Shown piece after piece: positions 33,818-42,130 of a DNA stretch of 45,923 nucleotides (positions are counted from its first letter, which is position 1; every line of letters starts with the position of its first letter). The DNA is from Myxococcota bacterium (GTDB taxonomy: Bacteria > Myxococcota_A > UBA796 > JAJRTE01). The translations under genes and the position numbers were made by a program. Location of the stretch: positions 1-45,923 of the forward strand of contig JAJRTE010000289.1 of assembly GCA_024278455.1 (NCBI GenBank). The letters run 5' to 3'. A model generated the notes under the pieces. That model was given only the letters and a program-made list of their open reading frames with translations. It was not told the DNA's origin and ran no database searches.

Positions 33818-34879
33818 ATGAGAGCCATGATTCTGGCCGCGGGCCACGGGACCCGGCTGCACCCCCTGACCAATGTCCTTCCCAAGCCCATGCTCCCCAT
33901 TGCCAATCGTCCCCAGGTGCACTACCAGCTCGATCTGCTTCGAGACGCCGGCGTCGTCGATGTGGTCATCAATCTCCACCACCTGGGCGACGTCATCTCG
34001 AGTGCGTTGGGCGACGGCTCGAGGTTCGGGGTGCGCCTCACCTATTCCTTCGAACCCGAAATCCTTGGCACTGGTGGCGGGATCAAGGCCTGTGCCGGCT
34101 TCCTCGCCGGCGGCTCCGGCCCATTCATCGTCCTGAACGGCGACCTGCTCATCGACGTATCCCTCAAGGAAGTCCTGGAAACACATCGGCGCACAGGGGC
34201 ACTGGCCACGATGGTTCTCCGGGAAGACCCTCGAGCCGCCTTCTTCGGTGCCATCGGCGCCGACGCCACGGGGCGCATCATCGATTTCGTCGGCCGGGCC
34301 AGGGCGCCCGGGACCGTTGCCCGGCAAGGCCTGTTCACCGGTATCCACGTGATGGAGCCCGATGTCTTGCGCTACATCCCGGACGGGCCGTGCGGTATCA
34401 ACGAAACCGCCTACCCGGCGATGATCCGAAACGGCCTGCCGGTCCAATCCTACTTCCAGCAGGGCTACTGGTCCGACGTGGGAACCCCCGGGCGCTACCT
34501 GGATGCCAATGGCGCCGTGCTGAACCAGGTGCTCCGCACCCGACCCACGCTGCCCTTCGAGGAGGCTTCCTGGGCACGCGATGCCTCCGGAACGACCTAC
34601 GGGAACCTCCATGCGATAGAGATGCAGACCGGCGTCGAGGTGACCCCGCCCGTGGTCGTCGGTACCGGGGCCATTCTGGAGCGCGGGGCCCGGATCGGCC
34701 CTTCGGTCACCATCGGTCCGGGCGCTCGAATCGGACGGAACACCGCCCTGTCCCGCACAGTGGTCTTGCCCGGGGCGTTGATCGAGCCCGATCAACGGCT
34801 CGAGAAGGTCATCGCGTGGTCGCGAGGAGGCAGAACCGAAGTGCTGCACCCCGAGACGCCAGGCGCGCCGGAGCGCTAA
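33818..34879 (+). CDS. Nucleotide-sugar pyrophosphorylase-like nucleotidyltransferase
   Basis: This 353-residue protein has an N-terminal nucleotidyltransferase domain with LAAGHGTRLHPLTNVLPKPM (the signature G-x-G-T-R...KP loop) and the metal Asp in NGDLL. A C-terminal left-handed beta-helix of hexapeptide-like repeats follows (VTPPVVVGTGAILERGARIG and after). It belongs to the mannose-1-phosphate guanylyltransferase/glucose-1-phosphate nucleotidyltransferase group that makes activated sugars for envelope glycans. It is not GlmU, since the acetyltransferase histidine region is not evident. ATG 33818 has GAGGAA upstream. It diverges from moaD, and its stop lies only 6 bp from the stop of the convergent gene. 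Confidence 0.87.
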   Translation: MRAMILAAGHGTRLHPLTNVLPKPMLPIANRPQVHYQLDLLRDAGVVDVVINLHHLGDVISSALGDGSRFGVRLTYSFEPEILGTGGGIKACAGFLAGGSGPFIVLNGDLLIDVSLKEVLETHRRTGALATMVLREDPRAAFFGAIGADATGRIIDFVGRARAPGTVARQGLFTGIHVMEPDVLRYIPDGPCGINETAYPAMIRNGLPVQSYFQQGYWSDVGTPGRYLDANGAVLNQVLRTRPTLPFEEASWARDASGTTYGNLHAIEMQTGVEVTPPVVVGTGAILERGARIGPSVTIGPGARIGRNTALSRTVVLPGALIEPDQRLEKVIAWSRGGRTEVLHPETPGAPER

Positions 34880-34885
34880 CGCGCC

Positions 34886-35272
34886 TCAGTCCGGGATGTC
34901 TCCACTATCGACATCGAAGATGTCCCACGTCACTTCGTCCCCGTCCCACTCGTAGGCACAGGCGAGGACGCTCCCGGCGTCGAATTGAGAGACGACATCC
35001 AGGAAATAGAGCACATCTTCGCGGCGCTCCCGATCCCACTCGTCCGGCGGAACGTCTCCCAGGACGCCGGTCTGGTCCGCCGCTGCCACGTCGCTCGCCG
35101 ACAACGCTTCGACCACGGCGACCCGGCCAAACCTGGCTGGCCGCCGCGACCGGATGCCAACGAAATGATCGTTGTCCAGTTTCGGCACGACCACGGGGTT
35201 GGGAACGAGTATCTCGTCCGCCTCGGCCTGGCAGAGTCCCCGCTTGAGCGCTTTCAACACCAGGAGGTACAT
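34886..35272 (-). CDS. Small acidic protein, function unknown
   Basis: This 128-residue acidic protein starts MYLLVLKALKRG and ends in an Asp-rich stretch (WDIFDVDSGDIPD). It has no signal peptide or membrane segment. I recognise no family. The mix of beta strands and acidic surface could suit a protein-binding module. The start ATG 35272 lies 33 bp after the nagZ stop on the same strand, so it is probably the second gene of that operon. Confidence 0.65.
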   Translation of the reverse strand: MYLLVLKALKRGLCQAEADEILVPNPVVVPKLDNDHFVGIRSRRPARFGRVAVVEALSASDVAAADQTGVLGDVPPDEWDRERREDVLYFLDVVSQFDAGSVLACAYEWDGDEVTWDIFDVDSGDIPD

Positions 35273-35305
35273 GCGGTCGCCCCTCGCCCGTTCCTGACCA
35301 GAGCC

Positions 35306-36394
35306 TCAGACCTTCTTGCCCTTACGCACAATCGCCTCCGCCACCGCGCGGTGCTCGGGCGTTCCGAGAAAGTGTATGACCGCCGCAGAATCGACCGGCT
35401 CGTATGTCCCGGCGCGCTCCCGCAGTCGCGCCACACGCGTCGCGGACTCCATCAGGCGATTCCGCAACGTACTCGACGACTCCGCCGCGCGAACCAGGGT
35501 CTCGAAGGCGAGTTCCTGCCGTTCGGCATCGTGGCAGACCAGGAACAAGTCGATACCCGCCGTCAGCCCTCGACGCACAGACTCCTCGATGCCGAAGTGG
35601 TCGAGCACGGCCTTCATCTCGAGGTCGTCACTGATCACGACGCCCCGATATCCCATCTGTCGCCTCAGCAGCCCTTCGACGGTCTTGACCGAGAGGGTGG
35701 CCGGAACACCGGGCTCGAGCGCATCCTGACACACGTGGGCGGTCATGATCGCGGCCACGTCCGCACGCACGGCCGCTTCGAACGGCACCAGTTCGACCGA
35801 GCGCAGTCTCTCCATATCATGAGCCAGGACAGGTAGTTGAAGATGACTGTCCACCGAGGTATCACCATGGCCCGGAAAGTGCTTCGCACACGCCAGGAGG
35901 CCGCATTGCTGCATGCCACGAATGATGGCGCATCCCAACCTGGCCACGCGATAGGGATCGCTGGAGAGCGATCTCGGCCCGATGACCGGGTTGTCGGGAT
36001 TGCTGTTGACATCCATGACCGGCGCCAGGTTGAGGTTGAATCCGATACGCCGGAGTTCGTGGGCCACGACCGTGCCCATGCGTTCCGCAAGCTCCTCGTC
36101 ATCGGTCCGGCCAAGGACCTCGAGGTCCGGAAACTCGGTCACCGGGGCCCTCAGACGGGAAACACGACCTCCCTCCTGGTCCACGGCGACCAGCAAGGGC
36201 ACCTCGTCAGCTCGAAGCGCCTGGATCTCGTTGATGAGATCGGCCGCCTGCGATACCGTCTCGATGTTGCGCTCGAACACGATGACACCACCGCCGCCCC
36301 GCTTCAGCAGACTGCGCAGTTCGTCCGTCACCACCGCCGACGGAAAGCCTGCCAGGAGCAGACCGGCCGCAGCGTGTTGGATGTCTTCAACCAT
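35306..36394 (-). CDS. nagZ: Beta-N-acetylhexosaminidase NagZ (GH3)
   Basis: This 362-residue cytoplasmic glycoside hydrolase family 3 enzyme removes N-acetylglucosamine from anhydro-muropeptides during peptidoglycan recycling. The KHFPGHG...H motif (171-184) supplies the acid/base His, and ISDDLEM (254-260) supplies the nucleophile Asp. There is no signal peptide. AAGGAAG precedes ATG 36394. A strong promoter lies about 250 bp upstream (36651-36679), leaving a long untranslated leader. Confidence 0.93.
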   Translation of the reverse strand: MVEDIQHAAAGLLLAGFPSAVVTDELRSLLKRGGGGVIVFERNIETVSQAADLINEIQALRADEVPLLVAVDQEGGRVSRLRAPVTEFPDLEVLGRTDDEELAERMGTVVAHELRRIGFNLNLAPVMDVNSNPDNPVIGPRSLSSDPYRVARLGCAIIRGMQQCGLLACAKHFPGHGDTSVDSHLQLPVLAHDMERLRSVELVPFEAAVRADVAAIMTAHVCQDALEPGVPATLSVKTVEGLLRRQMGYRGVVISDDLEMKAVLDHFGIEESVRRGLTAGIDLFLVCHDAERQELAFETLVRAAESSSTLRNRLMESATRVARLRERAGTYEPVDSAAVIHFLGTPEHRAVAEAIVRKGKKV

Positions 36395-36650
36395 GGCTTC
36401 TTCCTTTGAACGCACACCCGGGGCGTGCCATCGCCGGCGGTGCCGCCTGCTCAGCGCACCTCCTGACCGCCCCACGCCGTCGCAACAGCCACAGAGCGAT
36501 CCAGGCGTGCCACCGCGGACCGTTCGTTGCCTCCGGTGAGCCACGACGCATGCTGCCGGTACACCGCGTTGCACCGATCGCTCATCCGGGATCGCGCCCG
36601 CGGTCCTGATCCCCGGCACGACTTCGCTGGTCCACCGACGAAAGGCTACC
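36395..36650 (-). other. Long 5' leader of nagZ
   Basis: About 250 bases lie between the predicted transcription start near 36644 and the nagZ start codon. The open frame here is in phase with nagZ but lacks family resemblance and a ribosome binding site. I see no riboswitch or terminator. Confidence 0.4.
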
Positions 36651-36679
36651 AAAATAGTGCCCGGGGCAATTCTTGTCAA
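36651..36679 (-). promoter_or_regulatory. Promoter of nagZ (minus strand)
   Basis: TTGACA (-35, 36674-36679), a 17-bp spacer and TATTTT (-10, 36651-36656) on the minus strand. The -35 is perfect and lies in the left half of the palindrome at 36675-36691. Confidence 0.62.
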
Positions 36680-36691
36680 GGAATCCTTGAC
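36675..36691. promoter_or_regulatory. Perfect 17-bp palindrome joining divergent -35 boxes
   Basis: GTCAAGGAATCCTTGAC is a perfect inverted repeat of 8 bp around one central A. Each end contains TTGAC on one strand, forming the -35 boxes of the nagZ promoter and of the promoter for the gene at 36762. A regulator bound here could control both genes at once. Alternatively the symmetry just reflects two back-to-back -35 elements. Confidence 0.5.
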
Positions 36692-36715
36692 TTCGCCATG
36701 TACGAATGCCATATT
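36687..36715 (+). promoter_or_regulatory. Promoter of the L7/L12-like gene (plus strand)
   Basis: TTGACT (-35, 36687-36692), a 17-bp spacer and CATATT (-10, 36710-36715). The -10 is 4/6; TATTGT with a 19-bp spacer is the alternative. The start codon follows at 36762. Confidence 0.5.
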
Positions 36716-36761
36716 GTGCATCGGGTGACAAGGCAATACATACGGTGGATAGGAGAGTTAT

Positions 36762-37151
36762 ATGGCACTGGGCACACAATCCATGCTGGGAAGGTTCCGG
36801 GTCGTCATCGCCGGCTTCCGCAGCGAGGACGCTTTGCCCCGCGCCGCGAAGATCCTGGCCCGCCTCTTTCCGGAACGGCCGGAAGCAGAAATCGTATCTT
36901 CGTTGCACGCCGTCCCCCTCCTCCTCGCCACCAACCTCGATCACACCACCGCCGACAAGCTCCGCGCCCACCTCGAGTCGCGGGGCGCTCGAGTCCGGAT
37001 CCTCCCGGACGAGGAGGCACCACCACCGGACCCGCCTCGGCCACACGAGACCGGACACCGGCCAAGCAGACACATCGACGAGCCCGCCCCTTCGCTCACG
37101 ACCTACAGGAAGGTGCGACCGGGAATCAAGGACAGTGTCTATGTCCGATGA
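36762..37151 (+). CDS. Ribosomal L7/L12 C-terminal-like small protein
   Basis: This 129-residue protein has residues about 10-80 matching the layout of the L7/L12 C-terminal/ClpS-like fold. A beta strand (FRVVIAGF), a helix with a short KILARLF segment, a second strand region, and the closing helix-strand ADKLRAHLESRGARVRIL, which resembles L7/L12 itself, are visible. The remaining about 45 residues are Pro- and His-rich and probably disordered, ending in a Lys/Tyr-containing tail. It is not L7/L12, since the N-terminal dimer domain and hinge are missing. It may bind translation or protease factors. The ribosome binding site AGGAG precedes ATG 36762. Its promoter is divergent from that of nagZ. 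Confidence 0.65.
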   Translation: MALGTQSMLGRFRVVIAGFRSEDALPRAAKILARLFPERPEAEIVSSLHAVPLLLATNLDHTTADKLRAHLESRGARVRILPDEEAPPPDPPRPHETGHRPSRHIDEPAPSLTTYRKVRPGIKDSVYVR

Positions 37152-37239
37152 TACCGGCACCGGACCCACCAGCACCTTGGCACACGGCTGTCATAGGCCA
37201 TGAGCCGGGCGCAAAGCATGCTTCCGGTTCCCGAGCCTC

Positions 37240-37277
37240 CGCAGCCAAGCTTGCCCGCCCGCAAGGATTCGGCTGCG
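37240..37277. terminator. Bipartite hairpin between convergent genes
   Basis: The arms CGCAGCC (37240-37246) and GGCTGCG (37271-37277) enclose an inner stem CTTGC/GCAAG (37250-37254 and 37261-37265) with a CCGCCC loop. It lies between the stops at 37151 and 37339. Lacking a T run, it may be a bidirectional structural barrier rather than a classic terminator. Confidence 0.45.
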
Positions 37278-37338
37278 CCCGGCAGGTGACGGTGCGAACG
37301 AAGGGGCTGCGACGGGCTATCCCAGGTGCAGCAACCGT

Positions 37339-39096
37339 CTATTCGATGCGATAGATACTGAGATGATCATCCGGATACCGTTCGGGAAGCCCCAGAAACC
37401 ACCGCAGCACGCCATGGACCTTCTCCGCCTGCGCCGAGTTGAAAAACAGGTCGTCATGCACGATGACGTAGCGATACGCCTGGGCCTTCATGAGCATCAG
37501 GCTCGCCATCAGGTCCATGGCAGGAATGTCCCGGGGAAGCCGATCGATGTTGGCGAACTCGAGGTTCACCATGTACCTGACGAAGTAGTTCGACGCCAGA
37601 TTGGCGGGAAAGGGGTCGTTGAGTCCATAAGGGATCCGCTTTTGGTGCACGGTCTGCGCGTACGCATACATGGCGCGTTTCAACGTCGGGACGCCAAGCG
37701 GCAAATCGAGGATAGCGAAATCTCCGGGCTCTTCCTGCAACCTCGAATAGACCTCCGACAGGTGCGCACGACTGGTGTTGATCGGGTACTTGGCAGGGGA
37801 AAAGAACAGAAACTCGGCGAGAACGACGCTGCTGAGAAGCAATGTGCCGGCGATCGATGGCAGGCGCCACGACGACCTGGCGTAAACGCCCTTGAGCCCG
37901 AAAGCCGCCAGGATGCCGAGAGACAGCATGACCATGACGACGAACCTGAAAGCGTGAGAGATCCGGCTGAAGAGCGGAAATGCCTTGAAGAACAGGAGAA
38001 ACGGAAGCGGAATCCATCTCCCGCGAATCTCGAAATACGCGCCGTCGACATACAGGAACGGGCCAAGCGAAAACACGAAGAACACCGCGGCCATGATCGC
38101 CCAGAACCTCACCTCGCGACCCCGATGTCTCGCCAGGGGCAACAACCCCAGGAGGAGGACCGAATACCCGATATAGCCCACGATGATCAGGTCTTCCCCG
38201 TACAACGCCTTCAAGTCCGGGGAATAGAAGTTCCCCGGATGAAAAAAGATCAACAAATCAGTCATGTTGTGCCGAATCAACGTCTGGTAGACGAACTCCG
38301 GATCTCGCCCCACGATCGCGTTGTCGGCCGACAACGTATAGGAAAACAGCATGAGAAGCGGGGTGATGAGCACCGCGTAGGTCAGGCCGAGGTAGAGCAA
38401 GCGACCAAACATGTTCGGATTGACGACCCGTCTCCACGAATACCAGAGTTGTGCAACAAGGTAGCAGACAGCGAAAAACAGCCCGAACAAGCCGTAGTAC
38501 CAGTTCGCAAACGTGGTCATGAAAAGGAAGAAACCGGCCAGGATGGCGTTCGAACGCCTCGACTCCTGGAACGTCCTGATCACGTACAGCAACGAAAGCG
38601 GCAGCCACCCCGCGTCTATGGTCTCCGATATCCCGTTGTAGACCTGCGCCAGCAGATGGGGACAAAACCCGTACACCACACCGGTGATCAAACTCGCATA
38701 CGGGTTGCGCGTCAGGTGGCGGGCCAGCAGGTAGGCCCCGAACCCATTGAACGTCAGGTTGAGCAGGATGATGATGTTATAACTCGTCGTCAGGGAAAAC
38801 ACGAGTTGGAGCGGGATCGACAACAGCGCGTTCAGAAGGTCGATAAAAAACAGCGCGCCGCCTCGAGGATGATTCAAGAGCTGCGTGGCCACGGGGAAAC
38901 GGTGGTGGGAAACAATCTCGTGCTTGACCCACCAGAATCCCCAGAGATGGTTCCACACATCGTTCGCAGGGTCCCCGATGGCCACCTCGTCAAGGTGACA
39001 CATCAGTGGATATGTCGCGATGAGGGCCACCAGCAGGTAGAATCCCAGGACGATCAAATTCGGTGCTATTCGTGACCTGGAGCGCGTATTTCGCAT
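37339..39096 (-). CDS. Polytopic membrane glycosyltransferase-like protein (GT-C fold)
   Basis: This protein of about 585 residues has about twelve hydrophobic helices after a basic N-terminus (RNTRSRSRIAPN). The first outward loop contains acidic residues (GDPANDVWNHLWGFWW), as in lipid-carrier-dependent GT-C enzymes. Its C-terminal 130 residues are soluble, with a conserved-looking LDLPLGVP segment. The acceptor and sugar are unknown. Base composition is lower in GC than the neighbours, with one line near 40%, and it has only two CTCGAG sites in 1.8 kb, so transfer from another genome is possible. The start may be ATG 39096, used here, or ATG 39135, nearer the predicted promoter. Confidence 0.75.
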   Translation of the reverse strand: MRNTRSRSRIAPNLIVLGFYLLVALIATYPLMCHLDEVAIGDPANDVWNHLWGFWWVKHEIVSHHRFPVATQLLNHPRGGALFFIDLLNALLSIPLQLVFSLTTSYNIIILLNLTFNGFGAYLLARHLTRNPYASLITGVVYGFCPHLLAQVYNGISETIDAGWLPLSLLYVIRTFQESRRSNAILAGFFLFMTTFANWYYGLFGLFFAVCYLVAQLWYSWRRVVNPNMFGRLLYLGLTYAVLITPLLMLFSYTLSADNAIVGRDPEFVYQTLIRHNMTDLLIFFHPGNFYSPDLKALYGEDLIIVGYIGYSVLLLGLLPLARHRGREVRFWAIMAAVFFVFSLGPFLYVDGAYFEIRGRWIPLPFLLFFKAFPLFSRISHAFRFVVMVMLSLGILAAFGLKGVYARSSWRLPSIAGTLLLSSVVLAEFLFFSPAKYPINTSRAHLSEVYSRLQEEPGDFAILDLPLGVPTLKRAMYAYAQTVHQKRIPYGLNDPFPANLASNYFVRYMVNLEFANIDRLPRDIPAMDLMASLMLMKAQAYRYVIVHDDLFFNSAQAEKVHGVLRWFLGLPERYPDDHLSIYRIE

Positions 39097-39162
39097 CTGG
39101 ATGTGCACGTGTACCGCTCGCCGCTGCGGCGACATGGCGCCTCGACCCAGCGTTCGGAACGG

Positions 39163-39192
39163 ATTCTACTATCCGCGACAGGAACGCGGCAA
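39163..39192 (-). promoter_or_regulatory. Promoter for the membrane glycosyltransferase-like gene
   Basis: On the minus strand TTGCCG (39187-39192), an 18-bp spacer and TAGAAT (39163-39168). The -10 matches 5/6 and the -35 4/6. It lies opposite the promoter of the exported-protein gene. Confidence 0.45.
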
Positions 39193-39205
39193 GGGAATTC
39201 GAGGT

Positions 39206-39234
39206 TTGACAGCACATCGAATCCGTGCCAGGAT
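39206..39234 (+). promoter_or_regulatory. Promoter for the exported-protein gene
   Basis: TTGACA (-35, 39206-39211), a 17-bp spacer and CAGGAT (-10, 39229-39234). The -35 is perfect but the -10 is only 3/6. Confidence 0.4.
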
Positions 39235-39350
39235 CACGCTGTCCGAACCTGCTGTTGCTCCGGTGTTCCCGAAAGGGACCACCTGTGTCTGCGATCGGGG
39301 GAGACGTGGGTGCACGCGGTACATCGAAAACGGGAAGGACGGTTGGCCGC

Positions 39351-40238
39351 GTGGTGGGGCGTTCGGTCCGCCACCCGGCTCTGCTGCTCGCCTGTGTCGG
39401 TCTGGGTATGGTCGCGCCCTGCCGCGCGGCTGCCACGGCCGGGGAGGACCTGACCCAAGGCGCGAGCGATACAGCCAAGCCCGAGGTCAGACTGTACCAG
39501 TTGTTGTATGACTACCAGACCACGGAGCCCATGTCGTCTCTCGGCCAGAAAGTACGCATCCTCATCTGGATCCGATACATGGACCTGTCCCCGGCCCAGC
39601 AGGAACTGTTGCTGAGTCTCGGACGCAGGTACCAGCAGAGGCGGAAGACCGTGGAGGCTGAATCCGCACGCATCATCGCCGCCTTCGAAAAGCGCCTCGA
39701 GCCGATTTACCAGCGCATCCACGACGAAATCTCCAAGCCCGTACCCGATAACGACGTTCTCGGCGAACTCGCTCACGAATTGCAAGGCACCATCATCACC
39801 CATGGCGCCGAGGACGAGCTGCACAGCATGCGCATCCGCATGCTTCGTTCGATGATCAGCGACGAAGACAGCTTCCTGCACACGTTGAGCCCGGAACAAG
39901 AAGAGCGGCTCGTAACCAGTCTGTTCTTTCTCCGCCAGGAAATCGATCCGTTCGCGAACCCGGAGACCTACCGCGACGTCATTGGTCCCACGTGGAATGC
40001 CGGGGATTTCTCGTCGCTTCTCAGGCGCAACAAGCCGAAAGATGATCACCTGAACATCGGTGGACTCTGGGGGCTGGACATGGATGAGGACATGCGCATC
40101 AACTACGCGGACATCCGGCGTCCCATCGTCCTGTTCTACGTACTGAAGCAACCCGCCCTCGTGCCCGCGCTCGAGGAAAACTTGCAAAGAACACGCCGGG
40201 GGGGCGAAGCGCTTCCCGCGGGGCCCGATTTCCCTTGA
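39351..40238 (+). CDS. Exported helical protein, function unknown
   Basis: This protein of about 295 residues has a signal peptide (VVGRSVRHPALLLACVGLGM then an AAA cleavage region). The mature part is mostly alpha-helical. It contains an LSPAQQELLLSLGRRYQQRR segment and a second related LSPEQEERLV segment, like periplasmic proteins with repeated helical hairpins; the ending is basic. I recognise no family. GTG 39351 is preferred because it gives a normal signal peptide and has GGAAGGA upstream; GTG 39285 and ATG 39225 are in frame upstream. HflX follows 73 bp later on the same strand. Confidence 0.7.
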   Translation: MVGRSVRHPALLLACVGLGMVAPCRAAATAGEDLTQGASDTAKPEVRLYQLLYDYQTTEPMSSLGQKVRILIWIRYMDLSPAQQELLLSLGRRYQQRRKTVEAESARIIAAFEKRLEPIYQRIHDEISKPVPDNDVLGELAHELQGTIITHGAEDELHSMRIRMLRSMISDEDSFLHTLSPEQEERLVTSLFFLRQEIDPFANPETYRDVIGPTWNAGDFSSLLRRNKPKDDHLNIGGLWGLDMDEDMRINYADIRRPIVLFYVLKQPALVPALEENLQRTRRGGEALPAGPDFP

Positions 40239-40311
40239 AACGGCGGCGAGGAGGTGCTCTCATTCTGCAACTACCGGAGACGATCCGCCGGCGGCCCGAT
40301 GGCGAGAGGGG

Positions 40312-41979
40312 ATGACCATAAGAGACGTCCACGGAAACACGACCGGCCTCAAGCCGAGCGACATCAAAGCACTGGTACGGCTCTCGCACCGGCGGACGCC
40401 CCCCACCTCCATCGTGAGCCCCGAGCTTGTCCGGTCGCTCTCGGAGCAATCGCGTTCGATCAATCGCCAGGTGGGGGTACTGATCGATCGGCGCGGAGCG
40501 GTGACCCACGTCGTCGTGGGGGACGCCCGCGGCATCTTCCTCCCTGACTTCGGCCGTGTTCGAGCGGGCCGAGGCAGGTTCCGCGGCCTCAGGCTGGTCC
40601 TCACGCACCTCGATGGCGAACCGCTGTCTCAAGACAATCTCACGGACCTGTCGGTCCTCCGGTTGGACCTGTGCCTGGTCGTGCACGTCCTCGAGACCGG
40701 TCTTCCGGGCCCCATCGAAGTCGCCTACCTGGTTCCTCCGAATCGCGAGGGCAAGGTCTACAAAGTCGAGAAACACCGGGCGATCCATGATCTGAAAGAC
40801 GACTTCCAGGCTTTCATCCACGCCTTGGAGCAGGAGTTCGCGCGGGCATTCGCCGGTGCCCACCTCGCTCCCGACAGGGAACGGGCCTTGCTCGTCGGTG
40901 TCAACTGCCAAGACCGAAACGCCGCGGAGAAGAGCCTGGAGGAGCTGGAACGCCTGGCCAGGACTGCCGGGCTGACCGTGGTGGATACCGATATCCAAAC
41001 CAGGAAGCAGATAGACCCCAGGTACGTGGTGGGCAAGGGCAAGCTCGAGGACATCATCGTTCGGTCCATGCAGTTCGGCGTCGATGTGCTGGTTTTCGAC
41101 AGGGACCTTCGCCCGTCGCAGCTCCGGTGCATATCGGAGCGCACCGACCTCAAGGTCCTGGACCGGACCCAGTTGATCCTGGACATTTTTGCACAGCACG
41201 CCGAGTCGCGAGCCGGCAAGTTGCAGGTCGAAGTGGCGCAACTCAGGTACATTCTCCCGCGGCTGAACATCATGACCACGGCCATGAGCCGGTTGACCGG
41301 TGGAATCGGTGGCAGGGGACCGGGGGAAACCAAGCTCGAGATCAACAAGCGCCGGGCGCGCGAACGCCTGACCAGACTCGACCGGGCACTGGCCCAACTC
41401 AGGCAACAACGCGAGGAGCGCAGGAAGACAAGACGCCGCAGCGCCATTCCGGTCGTGGCGCTGGTCGGCTACACGAACTCGGGGAAATCCACTCTCCTCA
41501 ACCGCCTGACCAACTCCTCGGTCCGCGCCGAGGACCGTCTTTTCGCCACCTTGGACCCTGTCAGCCGGCGGTTGCGCTTTCCAGAACAACGCGAAATCAT
41601 CTTGACTGACACCGTGGGGTTCATTCGCGACCTTCCACAGGACCTCATGGCGGCATTTCGTGCCACGATGGAAGAAATCGAACAGGCCGACCTCATCCTT
41701 CACCTAGTCGACGCCAACGAGGACGACACGGAACCACACATGCACACCGTAGGCAACCTCCTCTCCGACCTGGGCCTCGACCAGGTGCCTCGAGTCCTCG
41801 TGTGGAGCAAGATCGACCAGGTGGCCCCCGACCTCGTACACTCCCTGGTGCGCAGGTTCGGCGGCATCCCCGTTTCCGCCGTTCGCGGCGACAACCTCAG
41901 GCAGCTCATGCAGGAGATGGAACGTGCCCTCTGGAAGCCGGTACGGCGGCCAGTGGACACGCCCGTGCGAACCGCTTGA
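40312..41979 (+). CDS. hflX: GTPase HflX with N-terminal extension
   Basis: This 555-residue GTPase binds the ribosome and can split or rescue stalled 70S ribosomes. The HflX N-terminal domain (GKLEDI, VFDRDLRPSQ, LDRTQLILDIF), the linking helical segment SRLTGGIGGRGPGETKLE, and the G domain with GYTNSGKST (G1), DTVGFI (G3) and SKID (G4, Ser for the usual Asn) are complete. Compared with standard HflX (about 430 residues) it has about 150 extra N-terminal residues, seen in some bacterial lineages. The extension includes QVGVLIDRRGAVTHVVVGDA, which may be a small beta domain. GAGAGGGG precedes ATG 40312. Confidence 0.93.
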   Translation: MTIRDVHGNTTGLKPSDIKALVRLSHRRTPPTSIVSPELVRSLSEQSRSINRQVGVLIDRRGAVTHVVVGDARGIFLPDFGRVRAGRGRFRGLRLVLTHLDGEPLSQDNLTDLSVLRLDLCLVVHVLETGLPGPIEVAYLVPPNREGKVYKVEKHRAIHDLKDDFQAFIHALEQEFARAFAGAHLAPDRERALLVGVNCQDRNAAEKSLEELERLARTAGLTVVDTDIQTRKQIDPRYVVGKGKLEDIIVRSMQFGVDVLVFDRDLRPSQLRCISERTDLKVLDRTQLILDIFAQHAESRAGKLQVEVAQLRYILPRLNIMTTAMSRLTGGIGGRGPGETKLEINKRRARERLTRLDRALAQLRQQREERRKTRRRSAIPVVALVGYTNSGKSTLLNRLTNSSVRAEDRLFATLDPVSRRLRFPEQREIILTDTVGFIRDLPQDLMAAFRATMEEIEQADLILHLVDANEDDTEPHMHTVGNLLSDLGLDQVPRVLVWSKIDQVAPDLVHSLVRRFGGIPVSAVRGDNLRQLMQEMERALWKPVRRPVDTPVRTA

Positions 41980-42130
41980 GATCCTCCCTCTTCTTCGACG
42001 GAACCCCTGACACGCCCGCCTGCGGGGCAACGTCCGCGGTACCGCTCGCTGGACGCACCGCTGGGCGTTGAAGAGCAGCGCCGGCGCCAACCCACCGTTC
42101 CGCGGCGACCGCGGACCCACCTGCTTTCAC

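Noticed and set aside
34886..34886. Intrinsic terminator between the convergent genes ending at 34879 and 34886
   Set aside because: Only 6 bp separate the stops and no hairpin with T run is present; a terminator would lie inside a coding region.
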